Source: Streptomyces sp. SN-593 (GTDB lineage: Bacteria; Actinomycetota; Actinomycetes; Streptomycetales; Streptomycetaceae). Taken from it: a DNA stretch of 64,000 nucleotides. This document shows, piece after piece, positions 24,719 to 34,600 of the stretch. The position numbers were made by a program, and so were the translations under genes. A model generated the notes under the pieces. That model was not told where the DNA came from. It saw only the letters and a program-made list of their open reading frames with translations, and did not search any database. The stretch's first letter is position 1. Each line of letters begins with the position of its first letter. Location of the stretch: NCBI RefSeq assembly GCF_016756395.1, contig NZ_AP018365.1, forward strand, positions 4,625,001 to 4,689,000. The letters are read 5' to 3'.

Positions 24719-25042
24719 ATGTGCTCCGCCGCGGCATGCCCGCACACCGACACCCGACCTCAATCCGCCACCCGACCCCACTCCGGCCCCCGCCCCGCGA
24801 ACGCCGTTCCCGCGTCCGGGCGGCTGTTGAACGTCGCCGAGGCCGCCGAACGCCTCGGCACGGGCGAGCGCTTCGTGCGCCGCCTCATATCCGAGCGCCG
24901 CATCGCCTTCGTCAAGGTCGGCCGCCACGTCCGCCTCGCCGAAAGCGTCCTGGATGCCTACGTCTTCGCCAACACCGTCCCGCCCGTAACCGCGCGCCCG
25001 AGCCGGGTAAGGGCGCGCGCCGGATACCGGAGGGCCGCCTGA
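24719..25042 (+). CDS. xis: Excisionase (MerR-type HTH_17)
   Basis: 107 aa. After a Pro/Ala-rich leader, residues about 36-85 read LLNVAEAAERLGTGERFVRR, then RRIAFVKVGRHVRLAESVLDA, the helix-turn-helix plus wing of actinomycete element excisionases. Its TGA overlaps the integrase ATG (TGATG), so the two are translationally coupled. The ATG at 24719 is the best start in frame, but the non-conserved leader could be shorter. Confidence 0.85.
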   Translation: MCSAAACPHTDTRPQSATRPHSGPRPANAVPASGRLLNVAEAAERLGTGERFVRRLISERRIAFVKVGRHVRLAESVLDAYVFANTVPPVTARPSRVRARAGYRRAA

Positions 25043-26196
25043 TGGCAGGAGGAAGGAAGCGGCGCCGGTTCGGCACCGTCCGCCAACTGGCCTCGGGTCG
25101 CTACCAGGCCCGGTACCGCGCGCCCGACGGCCTGGAGCGCCGCGCGCCGACGACGTTCGACACGAAGACCGACGCCGAGGTCTGGCTCAGTCAGATCGAG
25201 GCGGACCTGTCCCGAGGCGACTGGACGGACCCGTACGCGGGCGCGGTCGACTTCGAGGAGTACGCCCTGCGCTGGGTCGCCGAGCGTGGACTCGCCCCGA
25301 GCACCGAGGAGCTGTACCTGCGCCTGCTGCGGCTGCACGTCCTGCCCGGCTTCCGTCAGTGGGACCTGGACGAGATCACCGCGCCGCGCGTCCGCACCTG
25401 GCGGGCGGAACGGCTGGAGACCACCGGGGCGCCGACCACCGTCGCCAAGGCGTACCGGCTGCTGAAAGCGATCCTCCAGACCGCGGCCGACGACGAGTTG
25501 ATCCGCCGCAACCCGTGCAGGATCAAGGGCGCGGGGCGCGAGGAGGCGGACGAGCGGCCGATCGCCACCGTCGAGCAGGTCGACGCGCTGGCCGACGGGG
25601 TCGGCCCGCGCTGGAGGCTGATGGTCTTCCTCGCCGCGTACGCCAGCCTCCGGCCCGAGGAGCAGGCCGAACTGCGGCGCACCGACGTCGCCTTCGAGGA
25701 CGGCGCGGTGGTGCTGCGGATCATCCGCGCTGCACCCGAACTCACCACGGGCCGCCGGGTGGTGGGCGACCCGAAGTCGCGGGCCGGGAAGCGCGTCGTG
25801 GTGCTGCCGGGTTTCCTCGTCGTGGACGTACGGCGGCACCTGGAGTGGTTCGCGGCGAAGGAGCCCGACGGGTTGCTGTTCGTCGGCGAACGCGGTGCGC
25901 CGTTCCGCCGCTCGACGTTCGGCCGCAGGTGGCGCAAGGCCCGCGCCGCCGTCGGTCTCCCGCCGAACTTCCGCTTCTACGACCTGCGGCACACCGGCAA
26001 CACCCTCGCGGCCGACACCGGCGCCAAGCTCAAGGACCTCATGGTCCGGGCCGGCCAGTCCTCGCAGAAGGCCCAACTCATCTACCAGCACTCGACGCTG
26101 GAGCATCAGCGACGGCTGGCCGAGGGCATCGACGCGCACGTCCGCGACCGGCGCGCTGGCGGCCAGCAGCCCGGAGGCGATGCCCGGCACGCGTGA
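25042..26196 (+). CDS. int: Tyrosine-recombinase integrase
   Basis: 384 aa. An N-terminal AP2-like/arm-binding part (GTVRQLASGRYQARYRAPDG) is followed by a core-binding helix bundle (STEELYLRLLRLHVLPGF). In the catalytic domain ASLRPEEQAELR carries Arg I, YDLRHTGNT carries His/Arg II, and LMVRAGQSSQKAQLIYQHST has Gln where His is usual and ends with the Tyr nucleophile. It probably integrates the element at the tRNA-Gly(CCC) 3' end, since copies of that sequence bound the region. A degraded homologue lies at 44783-45050. Confidence 0.92.
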   Translation: MAGGRKRRRFGTVRQLASGRYQARYRAPDGLERRAPTTFDTKTDAEVWLSQIEADLSRGDWTDPYAGAVDFEEYALRWVAERGLAPSTEELYLRLLRLHVLPGFRQWDLDEITAPRVRTWRAERLETTGAPTTVAKAYRLLKAILQTAADDELIRRNPCRIKGAGREEADERPIATVEQVDALADGVGPRWRLMVFLAAYASLRPEEQAELRRTDVAFEDGAVVLRIIRAAPELTTGRRVVGDPKSRAGKRVVVLPGFLVVDVRRHLEWFAAKEPDGLLFVGERGAPFRRSTFGRRWRKARAAVGLPPNFRFYDLRHTGNTLAADTGAKLKDLMVRAGQSSQKAQLIYQHSTLEHQRRLAEGIDAHVRDRRAGGQQPGGDARHA

Positions 26197-26295
26197 ACGA
26201 CATGCGCAAAGCGGCGCGCGTGGCGGGTAAACCGCCACGCCCGCCGTTTTGAAGTGATCGCGGCGTGCCAACGACCCTCGGCTGGCGTGCGCCCG

Positions 26296-27027
26296 TTACG
26301 GGGCCAATGCGGTTGCCACTCGGGCCAGGCGGTCTGCTGGTAGAGCGAAGCGGTTGGCGGGGTTGCGGAAGGAGTGCGCGCCGTCGTTGACCTGGAACCC
26401 TTGTCCCGCCATCGTCCAGCGTACGGGGCCAGGAGCGCCTTGACCTTCCAGGAGGGCTTCGGACAGGCATCTGGGGTCCTCAACGCGGGTGAGGGAGTGG
26501 AGCGCGTCGGTGAGACGGTCAACGGCCTGGTCGTCTACCTCCTCGTCGCCGAACGCTGGCAGCAGGAGCAGGAGGCGGGCGCCTGGATCGGTGGTGCTGC
26601 CCCCGGGCAGCGCGTTGACCGCGATCGACACCAACTCGGGCCAGGACAGGCCCGGTCCCATGAAGTGCCCGTCGTCTCGAGCGAGGAGTTCGGCCTGCTC
26701 CCAGTCGGGATGATGGAGGAGGTAGTCGGTGCCGGGGTCGTCGGCGAGGGTGCGGTGGACGACATGGAGCCGATGGTCGCCGGCGAGCGGGACGGTGAAG
26801 GTAGGCCATTTCGTGCTCTGCCACATGCGCCGCTGGAAGGTGCTGGCGGCGTCGTAGTCCGCGCCGAACAGCAGTTCCTCGGCCGCGTTGCCATGCGCGC
26901 ATGAGGAGAGGTGGCACAGCCAGAAGAGAGGCTCGTCCAGGAGCCCGTCCTGGCGAGTGAGGAGGCCCTCGCCGTATCCCGGTATCCGGGCCGGGTGCAG
27001 ATCTGCGTTGTCCATCACGGAGGACAT
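26296..27027 (-). CDS. Hypothetical protein, 243 aa
   Basis: No recognised family. Trp-rich segments (FQRRMWQSTKWPTFTVPLAG, HLLHHPDWEQAELL, GPGLSWPELVSIAVNALPGG) and no membrane segment. The ATG at 27027 is preferred over a TTG at 27039; no strong RBS. It lies between the integrase and the right att repeat as cargo, transcribed towards the integrase. Confidence 0.6.
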   Translation of the reverse strand: MSSVMDNADLHPARIPGYGEGLLTRQDGLLDEPLFWLCHLSSCAHGNAAEELLFGADYDAASTFQRRMWQSTKWPTFTVPLAGDHRLHVVHRTLADDPGTDYLLHHPDWEQAELLARDDGHFMGPGLSWPELVSIAVNALPGGSTTDPGARLLLLLPAFGDEEVDDQAVDRLTDALHSLTRVEDPRCLSEALLEGQGAPGPVRWTMAGQGFQVNDGAHSFRNPANRFALPADRLARVATALAP

Positions 27028-27543
27028 ACTGCCGCTCAACCGACGCGCGGTGCTTCACGACCAACGCGAACCGTGAATCGCTCGGTGGGCTGGCTAAAGA
27101 AAGGAATCAATGAGGATCAGACGTTCTCCCGTACGGGAATCGCGCTCATGGGCATCAACGAGCGGTCCGGTGCCCTTTGGTGACGGCTGCTTGCCCACTG
27201 TTACGCAGGGAACGACGAGAGCGAGACCAAGGCGGAGCCGGGCGAGCGAGCGTCTGTCTCGCTGTGGCACGGCAGTGGCACGCCCTGCCGAGGCCGGCTG
27301 CGGCGGGGCAACTGGGCCTCGCGAGGCAGGATCTCCGCGCCGAATCCGGGGTTCATATCCGGATCAACCGGTGCATTCCACGCGATTGTATGTGATGCAG
27401 TTCACCGAAAATGCGTCTCGGCATACGAGAGCGCCTCGGGCCCCAGCGGTCAACCGAGGCTATACGGCGTGTCCGCCCGCCGGAATTCCTCGCCTAATGG
27501 CACGCCAATGGCGCGCGGCACCGTAATTGGTCTGGACAACGAC
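27028..27543. other. Non-coding right border region of the element with paired repeats
   Basis: No convincing gene. It has two paired direct-repeat motifs, TGGCACGGCAGTGGCACGCC at 27264-27283 and TGGCACGCCAATGGCGCGC at 27498-27516, of the same architecture as the TGGTGCGG pairs. Next to the tRNA fragment they look like a second class of integrase arm sites. Local composition is AT-richer around 27340-27420. Confidence 0.45.
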
Positions 27544-27572
27544 AAAGCCCCAACTCGCTGAGCTGGGGCTTT
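27544..27572. terminator. Rho-independent-like hairpin next to second tRNA fragment
   Basis: AAAGCCCCAACTC and GAGCTGGGGCTTT pair around a short loop with flanking A and T runs. Read on the minus strand it follows the tRNA-Gly 3' end, as at 1260-1286. Confidence 0.75.
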
Positions 27573-27576
27573 CTTG

Positions 27577-27624
27577 TGGAGCGGATGACGGGAATCGAAC
27601 CCGCGCTCTGAGCTTGGGAATCAC
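27577..27624 (-). pseudogene. tRNA-Gly(CCC) 3' fragment; att-type direct repeat, copy 2
   Basis: Minus-strand anticodon loop TTCCCAA through T arm (GGGTTCGATTCCC) to the acceptor and CCA of a glycine tRNA; the 5' half is not present. It has the standard T-loop sequence that copy 1 has lost. Because both copies are only 3' fragments, the complete tRNA gene should lie beyond the window or the locus has been rearranged. Similarity to copy 1 continues weakly for another dozen bases to the right. Confidence 0.75.
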
Positions 27625-27732
27625 GGGTGCTCGGCCGGCGCCTATGCCGGTCGGGTGGCCCGCTGGCCGTCCGGTGCTTCATGTCCGGAGGGGTGGGGTC
27701 TGGCTGTGGGCGCCCGCGGTATACCGCTGGAA

Positions 27733-27752
27733 CTGGTGCGGCAGTGGTGCGG
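27733..27752. repeat. Paired TGGTGCGG direct repeat, possible integrase arm site
   Basis: TGGTGCGG, three bases, TGGTGCGG, about 110 bases from the tRNA fragment, as at 1447-1467. The second copy overlaps the start of the sequence block shared with the leader of array 3. Confidence 0.4.
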
Positions 27753-27968
27753 GGTGACGCTCGCGCCCTTGCGGTCGTGGAGCCGGAACGTCGAACCGGC
27801 GCGTTTGCTGCTTGCGTGGTGGCCGGAGGTGATCAGCCGTCGCGCGACCGTATTCTGTGCGGTGGGGAGTTGGTGGGTGCGCGCTCCCTTTCGGTGCCCC
27901 AAATGTCGCTTTCTCTGCAGTTGGCTCAGGGCAGTTCCGTCCGCCCGAAAACCCGCAGGTCAGTAAGA
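27743..27968 (+). promoter_or_regulatory. Leader of CRISPR array 1
   Basis: About 225 bases preceding the first repeat, clearly homologous along the whole length to 52790-53017 before array 3 (shared blocks include CGTTTGCTGCTT, TGTCGCTTTCTCTG and CCCGCAGGTCAGT next to the first repeat). The array degenerates at its right end, so the leader and its promoter are here on the left. Confidence 0.8.
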
Positions 27969-30421
27969 CCGCTCCCCGCGCCCGCGGGGATGGACCCTCA
28001 TCCTCGCCGCTGGAATTCAACGGGTTGTCACCGCTCCCCGCGCCCGCGGGGATGGACCCAGCATCCAACCGGAGATTGACGCGCTGGAACACCGCTCCCC
28101 GCGCCCGCGGGGATGGACCCGCACCAGCGAGGGCGGCGCCGAGCGCGCCGAGCCGCTCCCCGCGCCCGCGGGGATGGACCCGCCGACAGGAGTGCGGTGC
28201 CCGAGGGGCCCATCCGCTCCCCGCGCCCGCGGGGATGGACCCGCGTCCCCCACGGCACGGATGATGGATGCGCTCCGCTCCCCGCGCCCGCGGGGATGGA
28301 CCCGTGGTGACGGGCGGCCTCGCGTCGCCGACGGACCGCTCCCCGCGCCCGCGGGGATGGACCCTCCGGTCGGCTCATCTGGAATTCGTCCTCGCGCCGC
28401 TCCCCGCGCCCGCGGGGATGGACCCGCCCCTCAAGGGGCTGCCGGTCAAGGATCGGCCCGCTCCCCGCGCCCGCGGGGATGGACCCGTGCAGGCCAAGTT
28501 GCGCGGCTCGTTCGAGGACTGCTCCCCGCGCCCGCGGGGATGGACCCCCGCCGGACCCGTCTCCCTTCTGCGTCACCGACTGCTCCCCGCGCCCGCGGGG
28601 ATGGACCCGCCACAAGGCCCCGCGCCACCACGGCGCGGGGCTGCTCCCCGCGCCCGCGGGGATGGACCCACGGTGTACAACCGCGGGTTGGTCGGCGTCT
28701 GCTGCTCCCCGCGCCCGCGGGGATGGACCCAGCGACATCGCGAAGGACGGCGCACACGGCGACTGCTCCCCGCGCCCGCGGGGATGGACCCAAGCTGCTG
28801 CGCGCGGACGTGCACGCGGGTGCCTGCTCCCCGCGCCCGCGGGGATGGACCCCCGTCCAGCCTGCCCCCGGCGAGATCGGCTGCCTGCTCCCCGCGCCCG
28901 CGGGGATGGACCCGTCTCGCCCCACGGGATCGACGGCGTGCCGTCCTGCTCCCCGCGCCCGCGGGGATGGACCCGCCACAAGGCCCCGCGCCACCACGGC
29001 GCGGGGCTGCTCCCCGCGCCCGCGGGGATGGACCCGTCAGCGACATCAACGCGTTGTGCTGGCTGTTCTGCTCCCCGCGGCCGCGGGGATGGACCCGCCG
29101 ATCGGCACCGACCCCGACTCCGACGGGGCTGCTCCCCGCGCCCGCGGGGATGGACCCGTATGTTCGAATCTCGCGCAGCGATTCTAGCCCCGCTCCCCGC
29201 GCCCGCGGGGATGGACCCTTGTTGCCCGGCTTGAAGGCGGCGACGACGTACCGCTCCCCGCGCCCGCGGGGATGGACCCAGGTGGGTCATGTGCGCCCCG
29301 TGTGGCTCCCGCCGCTCCCCGCGCCCGCGGGGATGGACCCACGTCGTCCAGCGCGACGGCCTCGCCGTTCAGCCGCTCCCCGCGCCCGCGGGGATGGACC
29401 CGCACCAGCGAGGGCGGCGCCGAGCGCGCCGAGCCGCTCCCCGCGCCCGCGGGGATGGACCCCTGGGCACCGCGTCGGCGTCCTCCTGTACGGCCCGCTC
29501 CCCGCGCCCGCGGGGATGGACCCAGCGCGTTGTCCGCCACGGCCTGGTTGAGTACCCGCTCCCCGCGCCCGCGGGGATGGACCCGACATCGTGATCCGCG
29601 GAACCTTCCAGGGCCTCCGCTCCCCGCGCCCGCGGGGATGGACCCACCGAGCCGCCGGGGCTGTTGACCCTGACGCGCCGCTCCCCGCGCCCGCGGGGAT
29701 GGACCCACCGGCTCCACGCCGGCGCGCACCGCGGCGGCCCGCTCCCCGCGCCCGCGGGGATGGACCCTCGGTCTGCGCGCGGCGGGCGAAGTCTCCGGGC
29801 CGCTCCCCGCGCCCGCGGGATGGACCCCGGGCCACCACGAACTGGGTCCGCCTCGAACGCCGCTCCCCGCGCCCGCGGGGATGGACCCCGGCCCCCGCTC
29901 GCCGTCACCATCGCGGCACTCCGCTCCCCGCGCCCGCGGGGATGGACCCACGCCACCGCCCCGTCACCGTGCTGGTGGCGGCCGCTCCCCGCGCCCGCGG
30001 GGATGGACCCAGCTCGTTGCCCTCATGGAGGGTGTCGACGAGCCGCTCCCCGCGCCCGCGGGGATGGACCCACACCTGCCGGGACCTCGTCGGCGGCCAC
30101 GCCCTGCTCCCCGCGCCCGCGGGGATGGACCCGTCAGCCTGCGGAAGGGGTCGTTCGGGCCGGTCTGCCCCCGCGCCCGCGGGGATGGTCCCCACCAGGA
30201 GGGGAAGGCATGAAACTCCAGCTCCTGCTCCCCGCGCCCGCGGGGATGGACCCGGGACACCGGGCTGAACTCGGGTCAGCACCACCTGCTCCCCGCGCCC
30301 GCGGGGATGGACCCACGCAGCAGGCCAACCCGCCGTTCAACCCCGTGCCCGCGGGGATGGACCCACGGAGCGCGATTGATAGATCTCGTCGGTCCGCTGT
30401 TCCCAGCACCCGCCGGGGCTG
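27969..30421 (+). CRISPR. CRISPR array 1, type I-E, about 40 repeats
   Basis: Repeat units every 61 bases: a 28-29-base repeat with palindromic core CCCCGCGCCCGCGGGG then ATGGACCC, and spacers of 32-33 bases. About 39 good repeats plus two decayed ones at the right end (near 30345 and 30395). The base before GCTCCCC is C in repeats 1-9, T in 10-20, C in 21-35, T in 36-39. Repeat 19 has GCGGCCGC and repeat 31 lacks one G. Two spacers occur twice: that starting at 28120 again at 29402, and that at 28610 again at 28976. Transcription is probably rightward from the leader. Confidence 0.98.
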
Positions 30422-30458
30422 GATCAACTCCACCGGTCCGGACGCGAGTCCAGACCTT

Positions 30459-31061
30459 TCAGCTGTCTGAGCCCCACTCGTGGTACAGCGCGCTTCGGGC
30501 AGTTGCGAGGGCGGCGGAGAGTCTGTCGGCGGCGCGGGTCTGCTCTCCCGCCTTGGTGAAAAGCGGCTGATATCCGCTGGTGTGGGCGCCAGCCGCTCCG
30601 ATGCTCCGCAAGGCGGCCTCCGCTGGCAGCAGATGCCGCAGTACTTCGCTCATGGACCGCGCGACCTCGTTGAGGGCCGTTGGCAGCCTGCCCGGGGCAA
30701 ACTCGGCGTACTGCTCGGCGGCTTTGCTCAGCCGGACCAGTTCGGCGGTCTCCGTGTCGTCCTCATGCAACCGCAAACGCTGCGCCTCGTACGCCACCCT
30801 CGCCGTAGACACGAGTAGATCGTCGATGCGCCGATAGTGCGCGGTCCACGCCGCTCGGTTGGCCACACGCCGCTCGCGCAGTTCCACCTCCATAAGGAGC
30901 CGCGCCTCGTGCGCCCGGCGGTCGGCTCGGTCGGTGCGCCGGTCTGTCAGCTGGTGAACGCGGTTCCACCGGCCCGTAAGTAGTGCCGCTGCGGCCGTGG
31001 CACCGGCCGCCAACAGGGTTGCGGCGGTAGGCCAGCACCAGGCAGGGGGCTGATGCACCAT
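30459..31061 (-). CDS. Hypothetical membrane-anchored coiled-coil protein
   Basis: About 200 aa. One N-terminal hydrophobic segment (PTAATLLAAGATAAAALLTG) is followed by a long charged helix (DRADRRAHEARLLMEVELRE) and further helices, so a single-pass anchor with a cytoplasmic coiled coil is likely. The ATG at 31061 and GTG at 31058 or 31082 are all possible; GGAG lies close before 31061. It sits between array 1 and the cas operon, transcribed away from cas3. I do not recognise it as a known cas accessory protein. Confidence 0.6.
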   Translation of the reverse strand: MVHQPPAWCWPTAATLLAAGATAAAALLTGRWNRVHQLTDRRTDRADRRAHEARLLMEVELRERRVANRAAWTAHYRRIDDLLVSTARVAYEAQRLRLHEDDTETAELVRLSKAAEQYAEFAPGRLPTALNEVARSMSEVLRHLLPAEAALRSIGAAGAHTSGYQPLFTKAGEQTRAADRLSAALATARSALYHEWGSDS

Positions 31062-31294
31062 CAACTCCGATCTTCGCGCCACGAACGAGTAGGAGGTTCC
31101 TTGTGCTTGATGACGTGGCGGTTGTCGAACATCGGTAATTCTTTTTATTCCTGGTTTCGCTCCGCCTTGTCCTGAAGGTTGACTCTACCCGCGAGTCGTG
31201 GGCGCCGGCGGGTGCGACATGCTGACGGTTAAAAAAGATGATTCCACGTTGAATTGGATTGTGCTGAACCACGGCGTGCTCATGGCCCGGACTC

Positions 31295-31322
31295 GGGATG
31301 ATCCCCGCATGGGCGGGGAGCG
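31295..31322 (-). repeat. Solitary CRISPR-repeat-like palindrome 1, reversed
   Basis: Read on the minus strand it is CGCTCCCCGC, CCAT, GCGGGGAT, CATCCC. Compared with the array repeat, the two stem halves are identical and differences are confined to the loop and three bases of the tail (about 21 of 28 identical). Orientation is opposite to all three arrays and there is no second repeat at spacer distance. Confidence 0.6.
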
Positions 31323-31446
31323 TTCGGTGGTGCGAAACGAAGAGTCCACGGGGACATCCGATGCGTGTCGGATCGATGGCGATAATCCCGCGTCCCCACC
31401 TGGGCTGATGTTATGAATACTTATAGATAGTACTGCTATCGCCGAG

Positions 31447-31474
31447 TGGGGTGCCCCGCTAGGGCGGGGAGTAT
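31447..31474 (-). repeat. Solitary CRISPR-repeat-like palindrome 2, reversed
   Basis: Minus strand CTCCCCGC, CCTA, GCGGGG, CACCCC: the stem matches the array repeat, while loop and tail differ. It lies 150 bases from palindrome 1, again reversed relative to the arrays. It may be a decayed repeat, part of a small guide RNA, or a protein-binding site. Confidence 0.5.
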
Positions 31475-31661
31475 TTCTGCAACTGTACTCCGCTCGAATT
31501 CATAACTTGCCGGACCTGCAGGGGGTAGCGGCCATAGGCTCGCGCTTTCCGTAGCATGGGGACTTCTGTAGATTTTCTAAATCCGGTCGATTCTGTCCTC
31601 ATCGGATAGATTCTGATCAGTTCGCGCTACCGTGTCGAAGTAGTCCCCGCCTCCCTGTTGA

Positions 31662-34600
31662 ATGGCCGCTGTGCGTGAGGACGAGGGCGGGGCGATGCCT
31701 CTTGGAGATCGGCTGGCAGGTGCCGCCAGGACTGTGTGGGCGAAGCACGACCGGGGCACTGACAAGTGGCTGCCGCTGTGGCGGCACATGGCCGACAGCG
31801 CTGCCGTCGCCGAACTTCTCTGGGACCACTGGCTACCGCGCAATGTGAAGGAACTGGTGGCCGAGTCGTTGCCCGGGGGGAAGGATGACGCGCGTCGGCT
31901 CAGCGTGTGGCTCGCGGGGACGCACGACATCGGCAAGTGCACGCCTGCCTTCGCCTGCCAAGTGGACAATCTCGCCGACGTGATGAGCGGCGCCGGCCTC
32001 GCGATGCGTACGCGCAAGCAGTTCGGCGATGAGCGACGGATGGCTCCGCACGGTCTGGCCGGGCAGGTGCTGCTGCAGGAGTGGCTGGAGGAGCGGCGCG
32101 GGTGGACGCGCAGGGCGTCGGCCCAGTTCGCCGTCGTGGCAGGCGGCCATCACGGGGTGCCCCCGGACCACACCCAGATTCACAACCTGGACGCCCACCC
32201 CGAACTACTGCGGACCCCCGGACCGTCCGAGGCCGCGTGGCAGCGGGTGCAGACTGAGTTCCTCGACGCCTGCGCCGGCGCATTCGGGGTGGAGGACCGG
32301 CTCGGCGACTGGCAGAGGGTAAAGCTGCCGCAGCCGGTGCAGGTGCTGCTCACCGCTGTCGTCATCGTGTCCGACTGGATCGCCAGCAACCCTGACCTGT
32401 TCCCGTACTTCCCTGAAGAGCACCCTCGCGGCGAAGCTGAGCGGATTGCCGCGGCCTGGCGAGGACTCCGGCTGCCGCCGCCATGGTCGCCGACCGAACC
32501 GCGTGAGCCGGCGGAGGAGTTGTTCGCTGCCCGGTTCGATCTGCCTCCTGGCGCCCGGATCAGGCCCGTTCAGGAGCAGGCCGTCACGATGGCGCGGGCA
32601 ATGTCCGACCCCGGGATGCTGGTCATCGAAGCGCCGATGGGGGAGGGGAAGACCGAAGCGGCGCTCGCCGTCGCCGAGGTGTTCGCAGCCCGTTCAGGGG
32701 CGGGCGGCTGCTACGTGGCGCTGCCCACGATGGCGACCAGCAATGCGATGTTCCCCCGCCTGTTGGCCTGGCTCGACCGGCTCCCGACCGCCGTCAGCCC
32801 TCTCGCAGCATCTTCAGTGGCCGACCAGCACTCCGTACTGCTCGCCCACGCCAAGGCGGCCCTCCAAGAGGACTACGCCCTCTTGATGCGCGACAGCCAC
32901 CGCACGATCGCTGCGGTGGACGCCTACGCTGGCGCGTCCGCACACCCCAACGGCCAGGAACGGACCGGAAGAGCGTCGGCTGACCTCGTTGCTCACCAGT
33001 GGCTACGGGGCCGGAAGAAGGGCCTGCTCGCGTCGTTCGGCGTCGGGACGATCGACCAGCTCCTGATGACCGGCCTCAAGAGCAGGCACCTGGCCCTGCG
33101 GCACCTCGCGATGGCGGGCAAGGTCGTCGTCATCGACGAAGTCCACGCCTACGACGCTTACATGAACACCTACCTCGACCGCGTGCTGTCCTGGCTGGGC
33201 GCCTACCGCGTGCCGGTGGTGGTCCTGTCCGCGACGCTTCCCGCGGGCAGGCGAGAGGAGCTGGTGGAGGCGTACGCGGGGACGGGGGCTGGGGGAGTAG
33301 CCGACGCCGCGGGTTACCCGTTGCTGACTGCCGTCGTCCCCGGCCAGGAGCCCGTGACGGCGTCTCCCGCCGCTTCGGGTCGCCGCACCGACGTGGTGCT
33401 GGAGCCGCTGACGGACGACGATGCGGTGCTGTCCGACCGCTTGGCCGCCGAACTGGCCGAGGGTGGCTGCGCGCTGGTGGTGCGCAACACGGTTGATCGC
33501 GTGATGAGCACAGCAGCTGTGCTCCGGGAGAAATTCGGTACCGAGCATGTCACCGTCGCGCACGCGCGGTTCATCGATGTCGACCGCGCCCGAAAGGATG
33601 CCGCACTCCTGAGGCGCTTCGGACCACCGGGCCGGGACGGTATCTCTCCGCACCGGCCGAAGCGGGCGCACATCGTCGTCGCCAGCCAAGTGGCCGAGCA
33701 ATCGTTGGACGTGGATTTCGACCTGTTGGTGACCGACCTGTGTCCGGTGGACCTCCTGCTCCAGCGAATGGGCCGCCTCCACCGGCACCCTCGTGGTGAG
33801 CAGCAGAGCGACCGCCCGGCCCGACTGCGCAGGCCACGCTGTCTCGTGACCGGCGTCGACTGGCAGTCGGAACCGGCTCCCGAACCCGTACGCGGTTCCT
33901 GCACTGTCTACGGCGCCTACCCGCTGTTGCGCTCCCTCGCCGTCCTGGCTCCGCACATGAAACCGCCGGGCCGCCCCGTACGCCTGCCGGAGGACATCAG
34001 CGCACTCGTCCAACGTGCCTACGGAGACAACGAGTTCTGCCCGCCGCAGTGGGAGGAGGTCGTCGGGCCGGCCCGTACCGCCCACGAGGAAGTCCGCGCG
34101 AAGCAGCAGCAGAAGGCCGAGGTCTTCCGGCTCGACGACGTGCGCAAGGCGGGCAGGCCGCTCATCGGATGGATCGATGCAGGAGTCGGCGACGCGGACG
34201 ACACGCGCGTCGGTCGGGCGCAGGTGCGCGACAGCCGGGAGAGCCTGGAGGTCCTCGTCGTGATGCGACGAGCCGACGGCAACTTGTGCACATTGCCCTG
34301 GCTGGACAAGGGCCGTGGCGGACTCGAACTGCCCATCGACGCCGTACCGTCCTCTCGCGCCGCCAGAGCGGCAGCCGCCAGCGGGCTGCGCCTGCCGTAC
34401 CACTTCTCCTTCCCCGAGAAACTGGACCAGGCGCTCGCCGAACTGGAGGAGCTGTACGTCGCGGCGTGGCAGGAGAAGGAGAGCCACTGGCTCGCCGGCG
34501 AACTGATCCTCGCGCTCGACGAGGAGTGTCAGACCCGACTGGCAGGGTGGTACCTCGTCTACGACCCCGAAGAGGGACTGCTGGTGACCCGTGAGGAGCC

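Larger units (their letters stand above)
31062..31661. other. Long non-coding region upstream of cas3
   Basis: About 600 bases, notably AT-richer than the genome (for example 31400-31440 and 31560-31620), with no convincing gene. The AT-rich block around 31411-31440 is a plausible promoter. Two isolated CRISPR-repeat-like palindromes lie at 31295-31322 and 31447-31474, either side of that block. An A-run hairpin-like segment (TTAAAAAAGATGATTCC) lies at 31228-31245. Confidence 0.55.

Noticed and set aside
28028..29551. Long open frames through CRISPR array 1 on both strands (up to about 427 codons)
   Set aside because: The repeat has no stop codon in any frame and the 61-base period shifts frame each unit, giving cyclic RSPRPRGWT / PLPAPAGMDP / APRARGDGP peptides. 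They are array artefacts.
31198..31416. 72-codon plus-strand frame upstream of cas3
   Set aside because: Runs through a repeat-like palindrome, has atypical codon use and no RBS; treated as non-coding.
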